A stretch of DNA of 10,966 bases. Origin: Planctomycetota bacterium. GTDB lineage: Bacteria; Planctomycetota; UBA11346. Every line of letters starts with the position of its first letter. Position 1 is the first letter of the stretch. Made by a program: the position numbers and the translations under genes. The stretch is from NCBI GenBank assembly GCA_024641365.1, contig JAHEDF010000085.1, positions 1 to 10,966 on the forward strand, in the 5' to 3' direction. The notes beneath the pieces are model-generated. The model was not told the origin of the DNA and searched no databases. It saw only the letters and a program-made list of their open reading frames with translations. Shown piece after piece: positions 5,635 to 10,966 of this stretch.

Positions 5635-6225
5635 TCAATGCGGCATTGCTCCTAGGTGCTCGCTTATGACCGCTAGCCGTTGAGCGTGAACGGCATCCGC
5701 AAGCACCGGCGTTGCGTTATCAGTGCTCAGTGGCTTCGATAATGCAATCCAGCTACGACAACCAGCAAAGCGCGGTTCATCACGCAACACCTGCGTTTGT
5801 TGAAATACGTAAACGCGCAAGGCCACGACATATAACCACGGTTGATCGCGATAGGCAAAACGTATGGCTAAATCATTTTCATTCCACAAAAGCGCAGGTC
5901 CTAATTTTTGGACAGTCACAAGATCCGTTACTTTCCAAATGCAAACGGCTTCTGCCCAATACTGGCAATGAATATATCCTGGATGTCGGTCATCTGACAC
6001 TGCTGCAAAATAGTCATTGCGATAAGATGGCAGCAAACGGCTTTGATCTTGATGTAAATAGGTTGGCATCAGAACAAAGCGTTGATGTTCCAACTGAAAT
6101 AAGCCGCCACCACGCTCATGGATGCCCCCTTTTCGCACCACCAACGTAATAGCGCCCTCTCCTAATGCGCGACACGTGACAGCCCATTCTTGCAAACCAT
6201 AGGCGAGTTCAGCGGATACTGACAT
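5635..6225 (-). CDS. DUF1802 family protein
   Basis: A 196-residue protein of the DUF1802 family, whose function is not established. Recognisable pieces are LQEWAVTCRALGEGAITLVVRKGGIHE (11-37), with the family hallmark RKGGIHE, then FQLEHQRFVLMPTYLHQ (43-59), a central strand-rich part, and a C-terminal stretch ending CRSWIALSKPL. There is no signal peptide or membrane segment, so it is likely cytoplasmic. It begins at an ATG with only a weak GCGAG ahead, and it is the first gene of a leftward pair with purU (32 bases from its stop to the preferred purU ATG, or a 4-base overlap with the alternative TTG). Whether it acts in one-carbon metabolism cannot be told from sequence. The divergent neighbour is the pseudopilin gene. 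Confidence 0.85.
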   Translation of the reverse strand: MSVSAELAYGLQEWAVTCRALGEGAITLVVRKGGIHERGGGLFQLEHQRFVLMPTYLHQDQSRLLPSYRNDYFAAVSDDRHPGYIHCQYWAEAVCIWKVTDLVTVQKLGPALLWNENDLAIRFAYRDQPWLYVVALRVYVFQQTQVLRDEPRFAGCRSWIALSKPLSTDNATPVLADAVHAQRLAVISEHLGAMPH

Positions 6226-6248
6226 AATGCTCGCAAGGTGTGCAATGA

Positions 6249-6283
6249 TTGCTCGTCAGCAAGTCCTGTAACCCCGTGGTTAC
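6249..6283. promoter_or_regulatory. Two adjacent small hairpins in a divergent intergenic region
   Basis: TTGCT-CGTC-AGCAA (6249-6262) is followed five bases later by GTAACC-CCGT-GGTTAC (6268-6283). Both are perfect short stems with 4-base loops between the divergent DUF1802 and pseudopilin genes. Just downstream, GTAAATC is repeated in tandem (6295-6308). They could be operators or RNA leader structures; no function can be shown. Confidence 0.3.
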
Positions 6284-6335
6284 TTTATCTGTACGTAAAT
6301 CGTAAATCCGCCTTTCCTGATTGGCATCGCTTTCT

Positions 6336-7127
6336 ATGATTCAACGTGTGCTTTATCACCGCTCACCTGTAATCCGACGCTCGCAACGATACGGTTTTAC
6401 CCTCATCGAATTGTTAGTCGTTGTTGGCATCATTGCGGTTCTGGCTGGATTATTAATACCGGTGGTCGGTGTGGTTCGGCGTCTGGTAAATGATGTTAAA
6501 TGCGGAAATAATTTGCAGCAAATTGGTGCGGCTATTGAGGTCTATAAAAACGAAAACGATGACATGTTTCCGGCACGTTTACGATGGCGCGACAACGACC
6601 CCCTGGCAGGAAATCCCATCACCAGCGATTTGTTTCACAGCAATGGTCCACTTAAAGGTTTATATAAAATTTTATTATGCCCGCGAGATGGACAAAATGG
6701 CAAAGATCAATTGATGGGTCGCCCTTCAACGAATTGGGAAGATCTCAGCGATATCTATACTCATGACAGCAGTTATATGTTTGAAATTAGCACGGTGCCA
6801 CTCAATCAAGGACAATTAAATTTCTTTTTTAAAGATCGTGGCAATGATAAACCGGCCCTTGGCAGCACTGAAGCGACCTGGGTTGGTGGTAAACATAATC
6901 AATTACGCTTCGGAAATCTTCAAGACGACAATGCTACCTACGGTGATGGATTCCCACCCTCAAAATTTCCAATTATTCGCTGTTATTGGCATCACAAATG
7001 GCGTGGCAGCAATGCGCTCGATCAAGGGGTGCGAAAAGTAAAAAATGTGTCGTGGGAACTCAATGTATTTGATAGCACGCCATTTTGGGAAAATGACGTC
7101 AATCCGAATATTCCGTTGCCGAATTAA
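6336..7127 (+). CDS. Type II secretion/type IV pilus-like pseudopilin
   Basis: A 263-residue protein with a class III signal: a basic leader of 20 residues ending RRSQRYG, then FTLIELLVVVGIIAVLAGLLIPVVGVV, the processed hydrophobic helix. Prepilin peptidase should cut after Gly20 and methylate the new Phe; Glu5 of the mature protein (E25) is present. The long soluble part after residue 50 has three cysteines (about 56, 115 and 216), a LLCPRDG motif, and IIRCYWHHKW followed by VKNVSWELNVFDSTPFW, a closing pattern I associate with the numerous large pseudopilin-like proteins of PVC bacteria. The ATG at 6336 is preferred over an in-frame TTG at 6321; neither has a good ribosome site. It is monocistronic and ends in a strong terminator. 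Whether it belongs to a secretion system or a surface fibre is unknown, and PilT in this window is not adjacent. Confidence 0.88.
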   Translation: MIQRVLYHRSPVIRRSQRYGFTLIELLVVVGIIAVLAGLLIPVVGVVRRLVNDVKCGNNLQQIGAAIEVYKNENDDMFPARLRWRDNDPLAGNPITSDLFHSNGPLKGLYKILLCPRDGQNGKDQLMGRPSTNWEDLSDIYTHDSSYMFEISTVPLNQGQLNFFFKDRGNDKPALGSTEATWVGGKHNQLRFGNLQDDNATYGDGFPPSKFPIIRCYWHHKWRGSNALDQGVRKVKNVSWELNVFDSTPFWENDVNPNIPLPN

Positions 7128-7182
7128 TCGCATTATTTAAATTAACATAGCTCAACCGATACCCCATATTGAGCCCAAATAA

Positions 7183-7218
7183 AAATACCCCTGACAAAAA
7201 GTCAGGGGTATTTCTTTT
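7183..7218. terminator. Bidirectional Rho-independent terminator between pseudopilin gene and ilvC
   Basis: A perfect 13-bp stem (7183-7195 with 7201-7213, core TACCCCTGAC/GTCAGGGGTA) closes an AAAAA loop. On the plus strand it ends in TTTCTTTT, stopping the pseudopilin transcript. On the minus strand the A-rich flank 7177-7185 gives a T-rich tail, so it can also stop leftward transcripts from ilvC. Confidence 0.94.
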
Positions 7219-7221
7219 AGC

Positions 7222-7327
7222 AAAAAACGTCAGCCGTGCCTCAGATGCAAGACGTCCGACAACGACGCATAGCAGCTCTATGCTAGGCGGAGGCAACGCA
7301 GCAGATGAGGTGCTGCTGGCGTTTTTT
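7222..7327. repeat. 106-nt imperfect palindrome just downstream of ilvC
   Basis: The outer arms 7222-7234 (AAAAAACGTCAGC) and 7315-7327 (GCTGGCGTTTTTT) pair over 13 positions, with one G-U on the plus strand or one mismatch on the minus. Further in, CCTCA (7239-7243) pairs with TGAGG (7306-7310), TGC (7246-7248) with GCA (7301-7303) and TCCG (7254-7257) with CGGA (7288-7291). The centre is a hairpin, GCATAG-CAGCT-CTATGC (7267-7283). It starts five bases after the ilvC stop, and on the ilvC strand ends in six T, so it may be a long first terminator. Its size suggests a REP/BIME-like or MITE-like palindrome. Confidence 0.6.
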
Positions 7328-7332
7328 CATAA

Positions 7333-8411
<1,079 letters not shown>

Positions 8412-8451
8412 AAAGAACGTGGGGGCGAAGCCGTTGTGTGGGTATTTACCG

Positions 8452-9024
8452 TTATTTTGCGTCACGAGGACCAAACCAACGCCTAAATGTTGCTACAACC
8501 GGACCATCCGCGCGTGGTGAAATAATTTCCACTGGCGAGTAGCCACGCCGACATGCGCACGCGACAGTAATAATCACTAAAACACCGGTTATGCAGAGAT
8601 TTTGCCAAGAATCTAAACGCCACTGCCCAGCCCATACCCATTCCCACGATGAAAAAGGAGCAAAGAGCGGCAGCGGCCATTGATGCCCATCAGGTCCACG
8701 CGATCCAATCACATCACAAACAAGATGCAGGAGAAAAGCCACTAACGCCAATGCTGCGGTCAGTGCTTTGCGCTGGGCACACAAGGCTACAACGAGAGCA
8801 CAGATAACGGCCGCCGTTAAATTATGACACATGCGATGATGATAATCCGCAAATAACGTCAGCGGTTGCGCACTGTGCGCGGTCAGCACATCGCCCACAA
8901 TTCCTATGCCATCAAGATCAGGGGCTAATCCTGAAAGCGTAATTAACGCACGATCGCGCCGATTTGTAATGCCTGGGGTTTGTGCCAACACCCAACTCAG
9001 CAAACCATGTGTGACCGGACTCAC
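8452..9024 (-). CDS. YdjM-like inner-membrane metal-dependent hydrolase family protein
   Basis: A 190-residue protein of the YdjM/LexA-binding, membrane-bound metal-dependent hydrolase family. Conserved metal-ligand-like positions are His6 in THGLLSWVLA, LAPDLDG (33-39), HHRMCHNL (62-69) and HLVCDVIGSRGPDGHQWPLPLF (100-121), matching the family order H, PDxD, HR-x(2)-H and H-x(3)-D. Hydrophobic stretches at about 70-104 and 143-158 suggest membrane segments. Substrate is unknown; family members have been linked loosely to phospholipid metabolism or SOS regulation, which should not be transferred by name alone. It starts at GTG (9022-9024), overlapping the stop of the GlmU-type gene as GTGA, so the two are translationally coupled. 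The soluble C-terminal 30 residues are not conserved in my recollection of the family. Confidence 0.85.
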   Translation of the reverse strand: MSPVTHGLLSWVLAQTPGITNRRDRALITLSGLAPDLDGIGIVGDVLTAHSAQPLTLFADYHHRMCHNLTAAVICALVVALCAQRKALTAALALVAFLLHLVCDVIGSRGPDGHQWPLPLFAPFSSWEWVWAGQWRLDSWQNLCITGVLVIITVACACRRGYSPVEIISPRADGPVVATFRRWFGPRDAK

Positions 9025-9782
9025 ATCGCCTTCGCTTGTTGGCGTTGTGCAAATAATTGTTCTGCTATTTGTAAATCTGCCGGCGTATTAATGCCAAGCA
9101 CAGAAGCCACGTCATCAGTAATGACTAATTCCACGGGATGACCTTCAGCAACTAACATCGCCACAACATCCGTCAGATAATATTCACCCTGACTATTTGC
9201 TGGCTTAACATTTTTTAAGCAACGAAACAAATGCGAACGATTAAATGCATAGATACCACTATTAATTAAATTAATTGCTCGCTCGTCGTCAGTCGCATCT
9301 TTATGTTCAACAATGCGTATTAAGCGTCCGCGCTCATCAGTAATCATACGCCCATAGCCACTGGGATCCTGCATACGCGCCGCGACACCAGTGCAGGCAG
9401 CGCCCGTTTGTTGATGTTTGTTTAATAAATCAGCAAGCAATGCCGGCGGTGTCATTGGACAGTCGCCACATAATACTAATACCGTATCGCCAGTAACTGC
9501 TGCTTCAGTACATAACACGGCATGACCTGTCCCTAATTGTTTATCTTGCAACGTGCATTGAGCACCTGCTGGCTTTACAACTGCTTCAACTGCTTCGCGT
9601 TGCCAACCAACCACAACCACGCGCTGACCAACTCCTAATGACTCGCACGTTGCGAGCACATGTAACACCAACGGCTTGTGCGCAAGTTGATGCAGCACTT
9701 TCGCTTGATCGGAACCCATGCGTGTTCCTTTTCCAGCAGCTAAAATAACAGCGGTGGTGTTTACGAAATGCAGCGTGTTCAT
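9021..9782 (-). CDS. glmU: Monofunctional GlmU-type UDP-N-acetylglucosamine pyrophosphorylase
   Basis: A 253-residue nucleotidyltransferase matching only the N-terminal half of bifunctional GlmU (456 residues in E. coli). Motifs: AVILAAGKGTRMGSDQAKVL (11-30) for nucleotide binding, LGTGHAV (83-89), LCGDCPM (104-110) with the metal Asp107, GYGRM (142-146), IVEHKDAT (157-164), NSGIYAF (174-180), QGEYYLTDV (198-206) and VLGIN (228-232), whose Asn matches the second Mg2+ ligand. It should make UDP-GlcNAc from UTP and GlcNAc-1-phosphate for peptidoglycan and LPS. The left-handed beta-helix acetyltransferase domain is absent, and the next gene is unrelated, so this is not a simple frameshift. The ATG at 9780-9782 lies 60 bases after tilS on the same strand, with no Shine-Dalgarno site. 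A related sugar-1-phosphate uridylyltransferase is the alternative. Confidence 0.9.
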   Translation of the reverse strand: MNTLHFVNTTAVILAAGKGTRMGSDQAKVLHQLAHKPLVLHVLATCESLGVGQRVVVVGWQREAVEAVVKPAGAQCTLQDKQLGTGHAVLCTEAAVTGDTVLVLCGDCPMTPPALLADLLNKHQQTGAACTGVAARMQDPSGYGRMITDERGRLIRIVEHKDATDDERAINLINSGIYAFNRSHLFRCLKNVKPANSQGEYYLTDVVAMLVAEGHPVELVITDDVASVLGINTPADLQIAEQLFAQRQQAKAM

Positions 9783-9842
9783 TACTGATGAGACTTTCTA
9801 AATAATTGATTCTGAATTGAATGAGGAATTGAGGCTATGAGG

Positions 9843-10966
9843 TCACGTCGCTGCACAAGATGGCGACCAACGCAGATGCAAAACTGATGTGGATTGCTCA
9901 GTAATCCGTACACGATGCGCAATCGTGTAACCAGGAATCCAAATAATTCCGTCACGATCAGCTAACACCGCCACGTGTAAACGTAATTCACTGGGCACAT
10001 CCCGATTTGCTAAATGTTTACGAACCGTCTGCGAACCAGGATTTCCCAACGGAATAAAACGTTCAATTGGTTCCGGTAAGCGCCACTCACACGGAAGAGA
10101 TACCTGTGCTTTATCAATATAAATATCATCAGCACTGGCAGGCAAAGTAGACGGTAAATCGGCCTCTTCGATAATTAATGTTTCGTCATAGCGTTGAAAA
10201 TGTCCTGAACCAGTAATGGTTACGCGCATATCTCTGTGTTGCGGTCGAGCCAATGACCATCGCAAACAATCGCGTCGTTTCATCACCATCCATTGTCCAG
10301 CATGTAATCGCTTACCAATCGGTCCCAGCGCTAAATCATCTAGTCGTTGTAACCACGTGCGCTCGATGGAAATGCCTAATTGAATTGCCAAGCGGCGCCA
10401 TAAATGAAAACGCCACTCTGCTGTCCAGGGCAGCACCAAAGAAATAGGTAATTGATGAGACGTTCGTTGATTCCATACCGCATTGGTCACACGATCTAAC
10501 GCAACAACTTCATTTTGTGCTGTAGTTGCCATTCCGGCGAGCGCGTGGGTAATACCTGGGTTTTCTTGTTCATAGGCTGGCAATACCACATGGCGTAAAT
10601 AATTTCGTCGATATGTATGATCAGCATTGGTATGATCTTCTAACCACAAAATATTTTCCTGTTGTGCATATTTAATAATTTCGTCATGGCTCACCGATAA
10701 TAATGGCCGAATTAAATAAATATCTTGAGCTAATGGTCGCGTTGGCGGGATGCCGGCTCGTCCCACAGGACCCGCGCCACGCAGAACATTAGCCAGCACC
10801 GTTTCTGCTTGATCATTTAAATGATGTCCCGTCATCACCACGGGTGCATGATATTCCTGTGCTAAAGCCGTTAATCGTTCATAACGATGGCGTCGACCAG
10901 CTAATTCAAAACCGCAGCCCCAGGATTGGGCCAGTGCATTAACATCTGCTTTTTCAGCAATTATGC
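9843..10966 (-). CDS. tilS: tRNA(Ile)-lysidine synthase, 5' end beyond right edge
   Basis: The reading frame stays open from the stop at 9843-9845 to the window edge, giving at least 374 residues; the N-terminal SGGxDS P-loop lies outside. TilS attaches lysine to C34 of tRNA-Ile(CAU), switching it from AUG to AUA reading, and is essential in most bacteria. Visible evidence: FELAGRRHRYERL, then APVVMTGHHLNDQAETVLANVLRG, the PP-loop ATPase stretch typical of TilS, IRPLLSVSHDEI and LEDHTNADHTYRRNYLRHVVLPAYE. The C-terminal tRNA-recognition domain contains RFIPLGNPGSQTVRKHL and IIWIPGYTIAHRVRIT. An internal GTG near 10841 would cut through the conserved catalytic domain and is not the start. It leads a leftward series with the GlmU-type and YdjM-like genes. 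Confidence 0.95.
   Translation of the reverse strand, partial: IIAEKADVNALAQSWGCGFELAGRRHRYERLTALAQEYHAPVVMTGHHLNDQAETVLANVLRGAGPVGRAGIPPTRPLAQDIYLIRPLLSVSHDEIIKYAQQENILWLEDHTNADHTYRRNYLRHVVLPAYEQENPGITHALAGMATTAQNEVVALDRVTNAVWNQRTSHQLPISLVLPWTAEWRFHLWRRLAIQLGISIERTWLQRLDDLALGPIGKRLHAGQWMVMKRRDCLRWSLARPQHRDMRVTITGSGHFQRYDETLIIEEADLPSTLPASADDIYIDKAQVSLPCEWRLPEPIERFIPLGNPGSQTVRKHLANRDVPSELRLHVAVLADRDGIIWIPGYTIAHRVRITEQSTSVLHLRWSPSCAAT

Noticed and set aside
5603..5638. TTG start of purU overlapping the DUF1802 stop
   Set aside because: Not excluded, but the 12 extra residues are outside the family's usual N-terminus and the ATG at 5602 fits PurU length better.

Overview
The window looks like a chromosomal stretch of a moderate-GC, Gram-negative-type bacterium. 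I lean towards the PVC group (Planctomycetota, Verrucomicrobiota, Lentisphaerota). The reasons are a large single pseudopilin with a long basic leader and the GFTLIELLVV signature, a basic-tailed HU-like protein, a PilT with a disordered Ala/Pro/Gly tail, a stand-alone GlmU-type nucleotidyltransferase, and uneven use of Shine-Dalgarno (SD) sites. This is inference; there is no rRNA or marker gene to settle it.

Layout. Positions 1-1420 hold a leftward cluster transcribed in the order xseB, then an RsmC-like 16S rRNA methyltransferase (GTGA overlap), then the start of an RsuA/RluB-family pseudouridine synthase that runs off the left edge. After a 296-base gap, a rightward pair follows: a STAS-domain anti-sigma-factor antagonist and an unrecognised 74-residue helical protein (1717-2311). 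It converges on pilT (2324-3562, leftward), the twitching-motility retraction ATPase. Divergent from pilT is an HU-like DNA-binding protein (3809-4165) with a clear Rho-independent terminator.

The gene-poor stretch 4262-4735 is mostly filled by a 346-bp non-coding element with 25-bp imperfect terminal inverted repeats flanked by a 9-bp direct repeat: a MITE-like mobile element that also carries an internal 29-nt inverted repeat of CACAGAGGAC type. Leftward from it come purU and a DUF1802 gene (transcribed DUF1802 then purU), then a divergent pseudopilin-like gene (6336-7127). That gene converges on ilvC through a perfect 13-bp bidirectional terminator and a 106-nt imperfect palindrome. The right part is a leftward series: tilS (5' end beyond the right edge), a monofunctional GlmU-type uridylyltransferase, a YdjM-like membrane protein (GTGA overlap), then ilvC with its own probable promoter.

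Most genes are housekeeping: RNA modification (RsuA-like, RsmC-like, TilS), DNA repair (XseB), one-carbon and purine metabolism (PurU), branched-chain amino acids (IlvC), UDP-GlcNAc supply (GlmU-N), nucleoid architecture (HU-like) and the type IV pilus/type II secretion machinery (PilT, pseudopilin). I found no defence system, CRISPR array, tRNA or rRNA. The most unusual items are the MITE-like element and the structured region downstream of ilvC.
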